From contig NZ_AYTM02000002.1 in the NCBI RefSeq assembly GCF_000507185.2, forward strand, positions 4,189,501-4,253,500: a stretch of 64,000 nucleotides of DNA, given 5' to 3'. Positions within the stretch are counted from its first letter, which is position 1. Every line of letters starts with the position of its first letter. A program made the position numbers and the translations under genes. Source of the DNA: Pseudomonas syringae KCTC 12500 (lineage in GTDB: Bacteria; Pseudomonadota; Gammaproteobacteria; Pseudomonadales; Pseudomonadaceae). Below, one piece after another: positions 25,729-36,425 of this stretch. The notes beneath the pieces are model-generated. The model ran no database searches and was not told where the DNA came from. It saw only the letters and a list, made by a program, of their open reading frames with translations.

Positions 25729-27018
25729 TTATGGCAACTCGTGGCTGGCATAGAACGCGCTCAATACCTTGACCAGGTGCGCCAGGTCATGGCTGCCGGC
25801 CAGTTCGCGAATAGAGTGCATGGCGAACGTCGGCAAGCCGATGTCTACCGTGCGAATACCCAGATGACTGGCAGTGATCGGTCCGATGGTCGAGCCGCAA
25901 CCCATGTCACTGCGCACCACAAAGCTCTGCACCGGGACTTCTTCGGCCATGCACAGATGGCGGAAGAAACCGGCGGTTTCGCTGTTGGTGGCGTAACGCT
26001 GGTTGCTGTTGACCTTGATCACCGGCCCGGCGTTGAGCTTGGGACCATGATTGGCGTCGTGCTTGTCAGCGTAGTTGGGATGAATGCCGTGGGCGTTATC
26101 GGCTGAGATCAGCAGCGACTTCTGAATCGTGCGCACGTAGTCTTCGCTGCTTGGCAACAGGCGCTGGACGATCTGCTCGAGCATCGCACCGTCTGCGCCA
26201 CAGGCAGAAGACGAGCCGACCTCTTCGTGATCGGTGCACACCAGCAGGGCGGTTTCGTCGCTCTCGGTGTTGAGCAGTGCCTGCATCCCGGCGAAACACG
26301 ACAACAGGTTGTCCAGGCGTGCACCTGCCAGGAAGTCCCCGTTGAGGCCGACCACGGCGGCGCCCTGAGTGTCGTAGAAACTCAGCTCGTAATCGAGCAC
26401 CACATCGGCATTGAGTCCGTGTTCGCGGGCCAGTTGGTCGGTCAGCAGCGCCCGGAAGTCCGCTCGCTCGTCACCGGCAACCTGCGCCAGAATGGGGGGC
26501 AGTTCGTTTTGCGCGTTGATCGCCCAGCCTTCGTTGGCCGTGCGGTTCAGGTGAATCGCCAGATTGGGAATCACGGCGATCGGCAGCTTGAAGTCGATCA
26601 GTTGGCTTTCCACCTTGCCATCACGGCGGAAAGTGACACGACCGGCCAGCGACAGATCACGATCGAACCAGGGAGCCAGCAAAGCGCCGCCGTAGACTTC
26701 GACGCCCAATTGCCAAAAACCCTGACGTTGCAGTTCCGGTTGCGGCTTGACCCGCAGGCACGGGCTGTCGGTGTGTGCGCCGACCATGCGGATGCCGCCA
26801 GTGAGTGGCGACTGACGACCCATCCGGAAAGCGACGATAGAAGAGTCATTACGGGTAACGAAGTAACGACCGCCGGTTTCTACCGCCCACGTGTCACGTT
26901 CGTCCAGCCGCTGAAAACCTGCGGCTTCGAAGTGTTGCACGAGTGTGGCAGTGGCGTGGAAGGGGGTAGGAGAGGCCTTCAGGAAATCAATGAGGCCTTT
27001 GTTCAACTCTGCGCGCAT
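25729..27018 (-). CDS. apeB: M18 family aminopeptidase
   Basis: The 429-residue product begins [22 protein letters not shown], the M18 start. Zinc ligands are visible in [33 protein letters not shown] and, near the C-terminus, [16 protein letters not shown]. The enzyme removes N-terminal residues from peptides in the cytoplasm. ATG 27018 has GGAG 8 nt upstream; the longer frame to 27099 has no such site. As I recall, apeB adjoins rluA and the min genes in P. aeruginosa too; here the ice gene lies on its other side. Confidence 0.93.
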   Translation of the reverse strand: MRAELNKGLIDFLKASPTPFHATATLVQHFEAAGFQRLDERDTWAVETGGRYFVTRNDSSIVAFRMGRQSPLTGGIRMVGAHTDSPCLRVKPQPELQRQGFWQLGVEVYGGALLAPWFDRDLSLAGRVTFRRDGKVESQLIDFKLPIAVIPNLAIHLNRTANEGWAINAQNELPPILAQVAGDERADFRALLTDQLAREHGLNADVVLDYELSFYDTQGAAVVGLNGDFLAGARLDNLLSCFAGMQALLNTESDETALLVCTDHEEVGSSSACGADGAMLEQIVQRLLPSSEDYVRTIQKSLLISADNAHGIHPNYADKHDANHGPKLNAGPVIKVNSNQRYATNSETAGFFRHLCMAEEVPVQSFVVRSDMGCGSTIGPITASHLGIRTVDIGLPTFAMHSIRELAGSHDLAHLVKVLSAFYASHELP

Positions 27019-27185
27019 AAATAGCTCCAGACAACAATGGCGCGAGTTTACCGTATTGGATGATTTGCTGCCTTGGGTTGCGCTTATCGCGATACACAAG
27101 CCCGACGGGCTCTCGTGCCGACGCTCTATGTTGCATGCATTTCGTGACGCGGAGCATCTGCAAGATAGTCAGCGCATCATTCAGA

Positions 27186-27821
27186 TCAGAACGGCGCAGC
27201 ACACTCGAAGGTCATTCGCTCGCCAGTCCCAGGATGCGTGAAGCTCAGCATGCTGGCATGCAGACACAGACGCGGATAGGCCGCCAGCGCTTCCGGATGC
27301 GCGTACAGACCATCACCCAACAGCGGATGCCCGATCGACAGCATATGCACCCGCAACTGATGCGAGCGGCCGGTGATCGGTGTGAGCTCGACACGACAGT
27401 GAGCATCATGCCGCTCGACAACCTTCCAGAACGTCAGCGCGTGCTTTCCACCCTCGTGATCCACCACATGCCGGGGCTTGGTAGGCGGGTCATAGCGCAA
27501 TGGCAGATCGATACTGCCACTGTCCAGTGACGGTTGGCCCCAGCACAGCGCGGTGTAGGCTTTCTCGGTTTCGCGGTCATGAAACTGACGCGACAGCTCG
27601 CGATGCGTATCGGCATCACGGGCCAGCAGAATGATGCCCGAGGTTTCCCAGTCCAGGCGATGGACGATACGCGCTTCGGGGTAACCGTTTTCCTGCAGGC
27701 GGGTAATCAGGCAATCCTTGTTATCGTCGGCACGGCCGGGAACGGAAAGCAGCAGGGTAGGCTTATCGATCACCAGAACGGCGGCGTCCTGATGAATGAT
27801 GCGGATGTTCGACAACGGCAT
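27186..27821 (-). CDS. rluA: Pseudouridine synthase RluA (23S rRNA/tRNA)
   Basis: The 211-residue product matches the short RluA form, without an S4 domain. Motifs: DKPTLLLSVPG, the catalytic Asp in VHRLDWETSGIILLARD, LTPITGRSHQLRVHMLSIGHPLLGD. RluA isomerises U746 of 23S rRNA and U32 of some tRNAs. ATG 27821 is chosen because GAGG precedes it and the domain starts there; the frame extends to 27860. It follows minE on the same strand. Confidence 0.88.
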   Translation of the reverse strand: MPLSNIRIIHQDAAVLVIDKPTLLLSVPGRADDNKDCLITRLQENGYPEARIVHRLDWETSGIILLARDADTHRELSRQFHDRETEKAYTALCWGQPSLDSGSIDLPLRYDPPTKPRHVVDHEGGKHALTFWKVVERHDAHCRVELTPITGRSHQLRVHMLSIGHPLLGDGLYAHPEALAAYPRLCLHASMLSFTHPGTGERMTFECAAPF

Positions 27822-27911
27822 GCAACGGCCTCGAAACGCTAAAAACGCCAACGGCGGCAAGGGCGCAGCTTCCGTAGAAGTACACCGATACCGCCGCGAG
27901 CGACTGCCTGA

Positions 27912-28166
27912 TCAGCGATCGGGCAGGGTGATATTGAGTTCCAGAATCGAACAGCTGCCCTGGCTTTCCAGAGCGACCTGTACCTGGTCAGACTCGATAT
28001 TGACGTATTTACGGATCACTTCCACCAGCTCTTTCTGCAGCGCAGGAAGGTAGTCCGGAGTACTGCGTTGGCCGCGTTCGTGAGCAACGATGATCTGTAG
28101 ACGCTCTTTCGCTACCGAGGCCGTGCTTCCTTTTTTGCGGTCACGAAAGAAGTCAAAAATATTCAT
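27912..28166 (-). CDS. minE: Cell-division topological specificity factor MinE
   Basis: The 84-residue product begins [26 protein letters not shown], with the membrane-binding N-terminus and the MinD-contact helix ([17 protein letters not shown]) of MinE, then the dimerisation domain ([19 protein letters not shown]). MinE stimulates the MinD ATPase and drives pole-to-pole oscillation. Its ATG overlaps the minD stop by one nucleotide (TAATG). Confidence 0.96.
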   Translation of the reverse strand: MNIFDFFRDRKKGSTASVAKERLQIIVAHERGQRSTPDYLPALQKELVEVIRKYVNIESDQVQVALESQGSCSILELNITLPDR

Positions 28167-28978
28167 TAATTACCCCCGAACAGGCGTTCAAAGAATCCTT
28201 TCTTATGCACATCCAGAAACCGGTGCTCAAGTGTTTTGCCCAGCAGGCGGTCAACCGCATCGCTGTAGGCCTGACCCGCGTCGCTCTGGTCATCGAGAAT
28301 GACCGGCACGCCCTGGTTGGAAGCTTTCAGTACAGCCTGGGATTCGGGAATCACGCCGAGCAGGGTGACGGCAAGGATTTCCTTGACGTCTTCCACACCG
28401 AGCATTTCGCCCTTGCTGACGCGCTCAGGGTTGTAGCGGGTCAGCAGCAAGTGTTCCTTGATCGGGTCTTCGCCACGTTCGGCGCGACGCGATTTGCTGG
28501 CCAACAGGCCCAGCATGCGGTCGGAGTCGCGCACCGACGAGACTTCAGGGTTGGTCACGACGATGGCTTCGTCGGCGAAGTACATGGCCAGGTGAGCACC
28601 GGTTTCGATACCGGCCGGCGAATCGCAGACGATGTATTCGAAGGATTCCTTCAGTTCCATGAGGACTTTTTCAACGCCCTCCTTGGTCAGCGCTTCCTTG
28701 TCGCGGGTCTGGCTGGCGGCCAGCACGAACAGGCCTTCGATCTTCTTGTCCTTGATCAGCGCCTGTTGCAGGTTGGCTTCGCCATTGACCACGTTGACGA
28801 AGTCATACACGACACGACGTTCGCAACCCATGATCAGGTCGAGGTTACGCAGGCCGACGTCGAAGTCGACGATGACTGTCTTGTGGCCGCGCAGTGCGAG
28901 ACCGGTACCGATGGCGGCGCTGGTGGTGGTCTTGCCCACACCACCCTTGCCGGATGTAACAACGAGAATCTTGGCCAA
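28166..28978 (-). CDS. minD: Septum-site determining ATPase MinD
   Basis: The 270-residue product begins [23 protein letters not shown] with the deviant Walker A (KGGVGKTT), has [17 protein letters not shown], and ends in the amphipathic membrane-targeting helix [12 protein letters not shown]. It recruits MinC to the membrane. The start codon is a TTG at 28978, with an AGGGGTGAT site before it; the weak start may tune the ratio to MinC. minE is coupled directly downstream. Confidence 0.96.
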   Translation of the reverse strand: MAKILVVTSGKGGVGKTTTSAAIGTGLALRGHKTVIVDFDVGLRNLDLIMGCERRVVYDFVNVVNGEANLQQALIKDKKIEGLFVLAASQTRDKEALTKEGVEKVLMELKESFEYIVCDSPAGIETGAHLAMYFADEAIVVTNPEVSSVRDSDRMLGLLASKSRRAERGEDPIKEHLLLTRYNPERVSKGEMLGVEDVKEILAVTLLGVIPESQAVLKASNQGVPVILDDQSDAGQAYSDAVDRLLGKTLEHRFLDVHKKGFFERLFGGN

Positions 28979-29209
28979 GGTGTATCACCCCTAGAGGAAA
29001 AGGACATTGAGTCCCTGAAAGGCATCTCTTGACGCCGCGCCCGCCGAAGCATTCTGGAAATCCTGGGGTCTGATTCCGGAAAGCTAGCACTAAGCTATTA
29101 CTTTCGACTCATATACCCGCTGAAAAGCAGTGCTTTCTAGAACTTCCTGCCGCCTTCACGACAATTTCGCGACGAATCAGAGATGCTTTGAAAATTGCGG
29201 CAGTATCCG

Positions 29210-29950
29210 TTAAAGACGAATGATGTTCAACACATCACCTGACAAGCTGATCTGGACCGGCGAGCCCCATAACGGGTCCCTGCGCAAGTCCTCGGACACC
29301 TTGTATTGCCCGGCAATCGAAATCAGCTCGGCACTCAACTGCTGACAGAAGATCCGTGCCTTGGTATCGCCCTTTATTCCCGCCAGTGCCCTGCCACGCA
29401 TCGGGCCGTAGACATGGATGTTTCCATCAGCGAGAAGTTCCGCACCGGGACTGACCGGAGCGACTACCACCAGGTCGCCGCCCTGGGCGTATATCTGCTG
29501 ACCGCCGCGTACTGGAGCGGTTATCACGCGGGTCGGCTTGATCAGGGGTTCGGGCGGTTTTTCCGGAATTTTTTTCGGTGCTTCGGCTTCAACCGGTTCG
29601 ATCACGCGTTCACGTGCGCCGGACGGTGGCAGGACCGGGAGGTCGACGGCAATCGCCGCAGCAATGTCTTCGATACGGTTGGCGCGGATCGCCAGGGTTC
29701 GCAGGCCGTGCTGGCGACAGATACGCACCAGGCCCGGGAGGTCCACCGGACCCTCGTGCGGTGCGAGTTTGTCCAGAGCCAGGATCAACGGCGTATTGCT
29801 GAAGAAGTTGGGGGCTTGTGCAACCTTGGCCGCCAACTGCCTGTCGAGCGCTTCAAGGTTGGTTCGGGCCAGCTCCATCACGGTGATGGCGAGCATGCTG
29901 CCCTTGAGCTGAAATACAGGTTCCGGGTTTTGCGATTCAATCTGGCTCAT
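29210..29950 (-). CDS. minC: Septum-site determining protein MinC
   Basis: The 246-residue product from ATG 29950 ([23 protein letters not shown]) has the N-terminal FtsZ-inhibiting domain, a Pro/Glu/Lys-rich linker around residues 115-140 ([18 protein letters not shown]) and the C-terminal beta-helix ([27 protein letters not shown]) that binds MinD. The 231-bp gap to minD, longer than usual for an operon, may hold a separate minDE promoter. The frame extends upstream to 30106 over the lpxL start, which is a shadow. Confidence 0.95.
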   Translation of the reverse strand: MSQIESQNPEPVFQLKGSMLAITVMELARTNLEALDRQLAAKVAQAPNFFSNTPLILALDKLAPHEGPVDLPGLVRICRQHGLRTLAIRANRIEDIAAAIAVDLPVLPPSGARERVIEPVEAEAPKKIPEKPPEPLIKPTRVITAPVRGGQQIYAQGGDLVVVAPVSPGAELLADGNIHVYGPMRGRALAGIKGDTKARIFCQQLSAELISIAGQYKVSEDLRRDPLWGSPVQISLSGDVLNIIRL

Positions 29951-30070
29951 GGTTGATATACACAACAGCTTGTCGCTAAAAGTGCCGAGACTTATAGCGA
30001 GAACGCCCGCGAGCCGCAAGCGGCTAGAACCGTTGTAGAATGCGCGGCCTTTGTTCTGACGGAAGCCCAA

Positions 30071-31003
30071 ATGGATCGCCCGCGCTTTAAAGCCAGTTTC
30101 CTTCACCCCCGTTTCTGGCCGCTATGGCTGGGACTGGGGCTCTTGTGGCTGATTGTCCAATTGCCATTTCGCGTTCTGCTGGTCATCGGTCGGGCACTGG
30201 GCGCCATCATGTACCGTGTGGCCACTGATCGAAAAAAAATCGCGTCACGCAATCTGGAGCTGTGCTTCCCGCATTTGTCCGCGGCCGAGCGCAAGCGTCT
30301 GCTCAAGGAAAACTTCGCCTCCACCGGGATTGCCTTCTTCGAGATGGCCATGAGCTGGTGGTGGTCGAAAAAACGTCTGGCCAGGCTTGCCCACGTCGAA
30401 GGGCTCGAGCATTTGCAGAATGCCCAGGAAAAAGGCGAGGGCGTGATTCTGATGGCGCTGCATTTCACCACGCTGGAAATCGGCGCTGCGCTTTTGGGCC
30501 AGCAGCACACCATCGATGGCATGTATCGCGAACACAAGAGCCCGTTGTTCGACTTCGTCCAGCGTCGCGGGCGTGAGCGCCATAATCTTGATTCGCTGGC
30601 TGTGGAGCGCGATGACGTGCGCGGCATGCTCAAGTTACTGCGTGCTGGCCGGGCGATCTGGTATGCGCCGGATCAGGACTATGGCGCCAAGCAGAGCATT
30701 TTTGTGCCGCTGTTCGGCATCCAGGCCGCGACCGTGACCGCCACCAGCAAGTTCGCCCGCCTGGGCCGTGCGCAGGTCGTGCCCTTCACTCAGCGGCGTC
30801 TGGCAGACGGCAGCGGTTACCGGCTGGTGATTCATCCGCCGCTGGACAACTTTCCGGGTGAGAGCGACGAAGCCGATTGCCTGCGCATAAATCAATGGGT
30901 AGAAAGGGCTGTCACTGAATGTCCGGAACAGTATCTTTGGGCCCATCGACGCTTTAAAAGTCGACCAGCCGGTGAACAGAAGCTATACGAGAAGCATAGA
31001 TAA
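30071..31003 (+). CDS. lpxL: Lipid A late acyltransferase (LpxL/HtrB family)
   Basis: The 310-residue inner-membrane enzyme has an N-terminal membrane anchor ([24 protein letters not shown]), the catalytic HFTTLE (H-x4-E) at about residue 137 and the later conserved [19 protein letters not shown]. It transfers a secondary laurate-type acyl chain to lipid A. Pseudomonads encode two paralogues; this one is divergent from minC, as in P. aeruginosa. The gap to minC is small, so the two promoters overlap. Confidence 0.9.
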   Translation: MDRPRFKASFLHPRFWPLWLGLGLLWLIVQLPFRVLLVIGRALGAIMYRVATDRKKIASRNLELCFPHLSAAERKRLLKENFASTGIAFFEMAMSWWWSKKRLARLAHVEGLEHLQNAQEKGEGVILMALHFTTLEIGAALLGQQHTIDGMYREHKSPLFDFVQRRGRERHNLDSLAVERDDVRGMLKLLRAGRAIWYAPDQDYGAKQSIFVPLFGIQAATVTATSKFARLGRAQVVPFTQRRLADGSGYRLVIHPPLDNFPGESDEADCLRINQWVERAVTECPEQYLWAHRRFKSRPAGEQKLYEKHR

Positions 31004-31035
31004 AAAGCGTCGTTGATCACCGAGGTCAGTCGTAG

Positions 31036-32217
31036 ATGCAGGATCGCGCAGTAACGAGCAGTGCAGTAAGCGGTGTCGAGCCTGTAACCGGGCTGATTTT
31101 ATCGGGTGGCGGGGCGCGTGCGGCCTATCAGGTCGGCGTACTGGCAGGCATTGCCGATCTGCTGCCTCCCGGTTCGCCCAATCCCTTTCCGGTCATCGTC
31201 GGTACGTCGGCTGGCGCGATCAATGCCGTCAAACTGGCCAGTGGCGCGCTGCATTTTCGAATCGCCATCCATCAATTGACCGAGTTCTGGCAGTCATTTC
31301 GCAGCCATCAGGTGCTGCGCAGCGACTGGTCCGGGGTGATTCATCAGGCCAGCCGTTTTTTCGGTCGCAGCCTGTTGGGTTTCGGACGCAATATCCCGGT
31401 CGCCTTGCTCAACAGTTCGCCCCTGCGTGACCTGCTCAATGATCGTCTGGACCTGTCCGGAATCGAAGCGGCCATCGATGCTCATCATCTGCGTGCAGTG
31501 GCGGTGACGGCCTTCGGTTACGAATCGGGTCAGGCGGTCACGTTCTATCAGGGCCGCGGTACGATTGAACCCTGGCTGAGACATCGCCGCATTGGCCGTC
31601 CGACGCAACTGACCGTGGATCACTTGCTCGCCAGCTCAGCCATTCCCTTGCTGTTCGCCCCCGTGATGCTGGACGAGGAATACTTTGGCGACGGGGCTGT
31701 GCGCCAGTCGGCACCGATCAGCCCGGCGCTGCATCTGGGCGCCAATCGTGTGCTGGTGGTCGGCGTCAGCGGCAACCCGCGCGGCCTCAAGGCCGAAAGA
31801 CCGGCCCCCCGCGCGCCACGCGGCGCTCAGCCAAGCCTGGCGCAGATCAGCGGCCACATGCTCAACAGCACCTTCATCGACAATCTGGAAAGCGATATCG
31901 AACTGCTGGAACGCTTGAACACCGCCAGTGCGTTGCTGCCCGAGGATCAGGCCCGGCAGCCGGGCATGGAGCCGGTGGAAGTGCTGGTGATTTCGCCGAG
32001 CCGTCCGCTGGATGAAATCGCCGCCCGTCACCGCCGCGAGCTGCCCCCCGCACTGCGCACCTTTCTGCGCGGGCCGGGTGCGACCAAGAGCAGCGGGGCC
32101 AGTGTGCTGAGCTATCTGCTGTTCGAGTCAGGTTATTGCAGCGAATTGATCGAACTGGGGCGTCACGATGCGATTGCTCAGGGTGCCGAACTTAAGCGCT
32201 TTTTGCGTCTGGATTAA
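31036..32217 (+). CDS. Patatin-like phospholipase
   Basis: The 393-residue product has the patatin elements: oxyanion GGGARAAYQVGVL (residues 24-36), nucleophile elbow VGTSAG (Ser near 58), and the catalytic Asp in YFGDGAVRQSAPI. No signal peptide is seen, so it is probably a cytoplasmic or membrane-associated lipid hydrolase of the RssA/NTE branch. It follows lpxL by 32 nt on the same strand. The physiological lipid is unknown. Confidence 0.88.
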   Translation: MQDRAVTSSAVSGVEPVTGLILSGGGARAAYQVGVLAGIADLLPPGSPNPFPVIVGTSAGAINAVKLASGALHFRIAIHQLTEFWQSFRSHQVLRSDWSGVIHQASRFFGRSLLGFGRNIPVALLNSSPLRDLLNDRLDLSGIEAAIDAHHLRAVAVTAFGYESGQAVTFYQGRGTIEPWLRHRRIGRPTQLTVDHLLASSAIPLLFAPVMLDEEYFGDGAVRQSAPISPALHLGANRVLVVGVSGNPRGLKAERPAPRAPRGAQPSLAQISGHMLNSTFIDNLESDIELLERLNTASALLPEDQARQPGMEPVEVLVISPSRPLDEIAARHRRELPPALRTFLRGPGATKSSGASVLSYLLFESGYCSELIELGRHDAIAQGAELKRFLRLD

Positions 32218-32223
32218 CGCGGC

Positions 32224-32248
32224 CAGACAGAGGCGGGGCCCCTGTCTG
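32224..32248. terminator. Inverted repeat between convergent patatin and pirin genes
   Basis: CAGACAG and CTGTCTG flank a GC-rich core in the 67-bp convergent gap. No T-run follows on either strand, so termination is uncertain. Confidence 0.4.
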
Positions 32249-32284
32249 TTGATCGGCGGGCGCAGGGCCCAGTGACCGACGTCG

Positions 32285-33139
32285 TCACGCCGTCAGACGA
32301 TCTTCCCGGAAGTCACGAATCGCCTGCTCGATCTCTTCCTTGGTGTTCATCACGAAGGGGCCGTATTGCACGATCGGCTCACGTAACGGCTTGCCTGCAA
32401 TCAGTAACAGCCGCGCACCGGCGGCGCTGCTGATCTGCACTTCACCGCTGTCGGACAGGCGTGCCATTTGGCGTTTACCGATCGGCTGGGTGCTGCCTTC
32501 CAGCTCGACACTGCCTTCATAGACGTACAGCAGCACAAGGTGCCCTTCGGGTACGTGCGGGCTGATACAGCTGCCGGCAGGCATGTCAAAGTCAAAGTAC
32601 AACGGCTCGGTGTCCGGGCGCTGTACCGCCCCGGCCTGGCGAACCTGGCCATCGTCGAAATGACCGGCCAATACCACCACCTGCACACCGGCCTGAGTGG
32701 TGACACTCGGAACGTTTTCCGGCTGGATGTCCTGGTAGCTGGCATCGCTCAGCTTGTTCTTGCCCGGCAGGTTCAGCCAAAGCTGAAAGCCGCGCATGGT
32801 GCCTTCTTCCTGTTCAGGCATTTCGCTGTGAATGATCCCGCGTGCCGCAGTCATCCACTGCACACCGCCGCCCTGCAGAAGGCCGACATTGCCCATATGG
32901 TCTTCGTGACGCATACGGCCCTCAAGCATGTAGGTCACCGTTTCGAAGCCCCGGTGCGGGTGAGGTGGAAAGCCGGCGATGTAGTCATCCGGCTTGTCCG
33001 ATCCGAACTCGTCCAGCATCAGAAACGGATCGAACTGCTCCACGCCACGCCCGCCGAAGACACGCGTCAGTTTGACGCCCGCGCCATCGGAAGCTGGTTG
33101 ACCCGTTTGAATGGACAGGACTTTACGAAATTGAGTCAT
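32285..33139 (-). CDS. Pirin family protein
   Basis: The 284-residue two-cupin protein has the pirin metal site: FPPHPHRGFETVTYMLEG (His-x-His plus Glu) and MRHEDHMGN, followed by GGGVQWMTAARGIIHSE. Bacterial pirins include quercetinases and redox-sensing regulators of metabolism; which applies here cannot be told. The C-terminal pirin_C domain (~175-275) is complete. AAGGAG lies 13-18 nt before the ATG at 33139. Confidence 0.9.
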   Translation of the reverse strand: MTQFRKVLSIQTGQPASDGAGVKLTRVFGGRGVEQFDPFLMLDEFGSDKPDDYIAGFPPHPHRGFETVTYMLEGRMRHEDHMGNVGLLQGGGVQWMTAARGIIHSEMPEQEEGTMRGFQLWLNLPGKNKLSDASYQDIQPENVPSVTTQAGVQVVVLAGHFDDGQVRQAGAVQRPDTEPLYFDFDMPAGSCISPHVPEGHLVLLYVYEGSVELEGSTQPIGKRQMARLSDSGEVQISSAAGARLLLIAGKPLREPIVQYGPFVMNTKEEIEQAIRDFREDRLTA

Positions 33140-33328
33140 GGGAGAGAGAGCACTCCTTATCAGGTGATACGAAGTGTCATGGTATACCTGTTTATTCGAT
33201 AAATTTATTCGAATGGCAGGACAGAATTATCGTATTAATCGATGGTTGGCACGGTGTGGCGTATTGGCGCGGGTTGACTGGCCACCTGCCCGGAATGACC
33301 TCCGGGGCAGGCTTGGAGCCAGGGATGC

Positions 33329-33739
33329 TCAGTGCTTGCTGCCCTGTGTCGACATGCTCAGCAGCTGTTTCTCCTGATTCCAGTCGAACGGTTCTTCGTT
33401 CTGCTCGGCTTCGTAACGGCGTTCTTCCAGCGCCTGATACAGCTCGATTTCATCATCCGGCATGAAATGCAGGCAGTCACCGGCGAAGAACCACAGCAGG
33501 TCGCGCGGTACCAGGTGCGCGATTTGCGGGTAGCGCTGGATGACCTGACAGAGGATGTCCTGACCCAGGTACTGGCTTTCGATGGGATCCTGCGGCAACA
33601 GCTCGACCAGTTCGTCGAAACGCTCCATGAACAGCGCGTGGCTTTCTTCCGGAACCTGCTCGGCCTCGCCCAGCGCGACCAGAATGCTGCGCAGGTGTGC
33701 CAGCAGGCCAAGTTGGTGATCGAGAGTGGCGTCGGCCAT
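33329..33739 (-). CDS. PA2817-type conserved hypothetical protein
   Basis: The 136-residue acidic protein has no signal peptide or membrane segment and is mostly helical, with the conserved-looking RDLLWFFAGDCLHFMPDDEIELYQALEERR. I recognise it as the pseudomonad family named after PA2817, of unknown function, which also sits beside fadE in P. aeruginosa. GAGGATTACCC-type sequence precedes the ATG at 33739. It is 77 nt from the fadE stop, on the same strand. Confidence 0.8.
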   Translation of the reverse strand: MADATLDHQLGLLAHLRSILVALGEAEQVPEESHALFMERFDELVELLPQDPIESQYLGQDILCQVIQRYPQIAHLVPRDLLWFFAGDCLHFMPDDEIELYQALEERRYEAEQNEEPFDWNQEKQLLSMSTQGSKH

Positions 33740-33815
33740 TGGGTAATCCTCAAATACAAAAACAGGCGCGAGAGTATAAAGCTCTACGCGCCTGCTGTGT
33801 GGTGCGACCTGACTA

Positions 33816-36263
33816 TCAGCGAATCTTGCCGGCTGCCAGGGTCAGTTCTTCCTTGTCGAAATCATCCACATCGATCACCTTGCGGCGCGCTGCCTCGGCG
33901 GTACGCAGGGTCTGCGCTTCGTCGGCCTGCAAAACACCGATGCGCAGCGCGGCGTCGATGACAGGCTCACCAGCGTCCGGCTTGACCTGACCACTCTTGA
34001 TTGCCACTTGCAGCTTCTTGTGCAGCGGATACGCAGCGCTGAGCAGATCGATGGCTTGTTGCAGCGCGCCGACCGGATCGTCTGCCGATTGCGGGCGATA
34101 GCAGCCTGCCAGCAGCTCTTCCAGCGTCGGATCGCCCTTGGCGCGGCCCAGTACCTGAGCAACTTCGGCATCCAGTTTGTCCGACGGCCCCTTGTGCCGG
34201 CGACCGAACGGGAACACTACGGCACGCAGCACCCCGCCCAGTATGCGGTTGGGGAAGTTGCTGAGGATCTCGTCCATCGCACGTTCCGAATGCCCCAGGC
34301 TTTCTTCCATGGCCCAACGGAACAACGGGCTCATGTGGTCCGGTGATCCGAGGTCGTGATAACGCTTGAGCGCTGCCGAGGCCAGGTACATATGGCTGAG
34401 CACGTCACCCAGGCGCGCCGACAGGCGTTCGCGGCGTTTCAGTTCGCCACCCAGCAGCATCATGCTCAAGTCAGCGAGCATTGCGAACGCGGCTGCCTGA
34501 CGGTTAAGCGCGCGGAAGTAGCTCTGGCTGAGGCCGTTGCCCGGCGCTCTTTCGAAATGACCGAAGCCCAGGTTGAGGATGAAGGTGCTGGCGGCATTGC
34601 TCACCGCAAAGCCGATGTGTTTGAGCAACAGGCTGTCAAACTCGATCAGCGCTTGCTGTTTGTCCTCACGCCCGGCCAGGGCCATTTCCTTGAGCACGAA
34701 CGGATGGCAGCGAATCGCGCCCTGGCCGAAGATCATCAGGTTGCGCGAAAGGATGTTGGCGCCCTCGACAGTGATGAAGATCGGCGCGCCTTGCCAGTTG
34801 CGACCCAGGTAATTGTTCGGGCCCATGATGATGCCCTTGCCGCCATGCACGTCCATGGCGTGACCGATACACTCGCGGCCACGCTCGGTCAGGTGGTACT
34901 TGAGGATCGCCGAGAGCACCGATGGCTTCTCGCCCAGGTCGACGGCATTGGCCGTCAGCATGCGCGCACTGTCCATCAGCCAGGCGTTGCCGCCGATACG
35001 CGCCAACGCTTCCTGGATGCCTTCGAATGCGGAGATAGGCACATTGAATTGCTCACGCACCTTCGCATACTGGCCGGTGACCAGGCTGGTGTACTTCGCA
35101 GCGCCGGTGCCGACGGCCGGCAGCGAGATCGAACGACCCACCGACAGGCAGTTCATCAGCATCATCCAGCCCTTGCCCAGCATCGGTTGACCACCGATCA
35201 GGTAGCTCAGCGGGATGAACACGTCCTTGCCCGAGTTGGGGCCGTTCATGAACGCCGCGCCCAGAGGCAGGTGACGGCGGCCGATTTCCACGCCGGGCGT
35301 CTCGGTCGGAATCAGCGCGAGGCTGATGCCCAGATCTTCTTTTTCGCCGAGCAGGTGCTCAGGGTCGTGGGCCTTGAAAGCCAGACCGAGCAGGGTCGCG
35401 ACCGGGCCGAGGGTGATGTAGCGTTTTTCCCAGGTCAGGCGCAGGCCGATGACTTCTTCACCCTGCCACTGGCCTTTGCAGATGATCCCGGTGTCGGTCA
35501 TCGCACCTGCATCGGAACCGGCCAGCGGACCGGTCAGCGCAAAGCAGGGAATGTCTTCACCGCGTGCCAGACGTGGCAGGTAATGATTGCGTTGCTCGTC
35601 GGTGCCGTAATGCAGCAGCAATTCAGCCGGGCCAAGGGAGTTGGGCACCATCACTGTGGAGGCCAGGTCGCCGCTGCGGGTGGCCAGCTTCATGGCCACT
35701 TGTGAGTGGGCATAGGCAGAGAAGCCCTTGCCACCGAACTCCTTGGGGATGATCAGCGCGAAGAAGCCGTGCGCTTTCATGTGCGCCCAGGCTTGCGGCG
35801 GCAGGTCCATGGCCTGGCCGATTTCCCAGTCGCTGACCATCGCGCAGAGTTCTTCGGTCGGCCCGTCGATAAAGGCCTGTTCCTCTTCGGTCAACTGGAC
35901 TTTAGGGTAGGCCAGCAGCTTGTCCCAGTCCGGGCGACCGCTGAACAGCTCGCCATCCCACCAGACCGTGCCGGCATCGATCGCATCACGCTCGGTTTGC
36001 GACATCGGCGGCAGGACTTTTTGAAACCAGCTGAACATCGGCGCAGTGAAATGCTTGCGGCGCAGATCGGGCAGCATTACCGGTATGAACACTGCCAGCC
36101 AGAGCAACCAGAACACCGTCAGCAGCCATCCTGGCGCGTGACTGAAAATACCCATGGCCAGCAGGTAGACAGCTACCACGCCAAGCGCCGGGAGCGGGGC
36201 GGTTCGCCGATGAGCCAGCCAGGCAATGCCGACGACCAGCACAACAATCCACAACAACAGCAT
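33816..36263 (-). CDS. fadE: Acyl-CoA dehydrogenase FadE
   Basis: The 815-residue FAD enzyme catalyses the first step of beta-oxidation. The N-terminus is hydrophobic (LLLWIVVLVVGIAWLAHR and a second segment), so it is membrane-attached. Then come acyl-CoA dehydrogenase blocks: FFALIIPKEFGGKGFSAYAHSQ, CFALTGPLAGSDAG and, in the FAD domain, GHAMDVHGGKGIIMGPNNYLGR. The long C-terminal extension (DUF1974) fits E. coli FadE length. GGAGGAATACTT precedes ATG 36263. It is transcribed towards the PA2817-type gene. Confidence 0.93.
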   Translation of the reverse strand: MLLLWIVVLVVGIAWLAHRRTAPLPALGVVAVYLLAMGIFSHAPGWLLTVFWLLWLAVFIPVMLPDLRRKHFTAPMFSWFQKVLPPMSQTERDAIDAGTVWWDGELFSGRPDWDKLLAYPKVQLTEEEQAFIDGPTEELCAMVSDWEIGQAMDLPPQAWAHMKAHGFFALIIPKEFGGKGFSAYAHSQVAMKLATRSGDLASTVMVPNSLGPAELLLHYGTDEQRNHYLPRLARGEDIPCFALTGPLAGSDAGAMTDTGIICKGQWQGEEVIGLRLTWEKRYITLGPVATLLGLAFKAHDPEHLLGEKEDLGISLALIPTETPGVEIGRRHLPLGAAFMNGPNSGKDVFIPLSYLIGGQPMLGKGWMMLMNCLSVGRSISLPAVGTGAAKYTSLVTGQYAKVREQFNVPISAFEGIQEALARIGGNAWLMDSARMLTANAVDLGEKPSVLSAILKYHLTERGRECIGHAMDVHGGKGIIMGPNNYLGRNWQGAPIFITVEGANILSRNLMIFGQGAIRCHPFVLKEMALAGREDKQQALIEFDSLLLKHIGFAVSNAASTFILNLGFGHFERAPGNGLSQSYFRALNRQAAAFAMLADLSMMLLGGELKRRERLSARLGDVLSHMYLASAALKRYHDLGSPDHMSPLFRWAMEESLGHSERAMDEILSNFPNRILGGVLRAVVFPFGRRHKGPSDKLDAEVAQVLGRAKGDPTLEELLAGCYRPQSADDPVGALQQAIDLLSAAYPLHKKLQVAIKSGQVKPDAGEPVIDAALRIGVLQADEAQTLRTAEAARRKVIDVDDFDKEELTLAAGKIR

Positions 36264-36425
36264 AAGTATTCCTCCGTGATGACCGCCGCCGTGGCAGCGA
36301 TCAAGAACTGGTCGCCAGGCAGTGGTGGGGCGACATCGATAGTGACCCCTGGTTGACGAGTAAGTTGCCGCCGCTTCGGGGTAGACTGTGAGCCTTTATT
36401 TATCAGCGACTGCGAGGGGAACGCA

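Noticed and set aside
29951-30106. N-terminal extension of MinC
   Set aside because: It would cover the lpxL start and promoter; the conserved MinC N-terminus begins at 29950.
34356-35705. 449-residue open frame antisense to fadE
   Set aside because: His/Gln/Arg-rich shadow of a conserved gene, no start signal.
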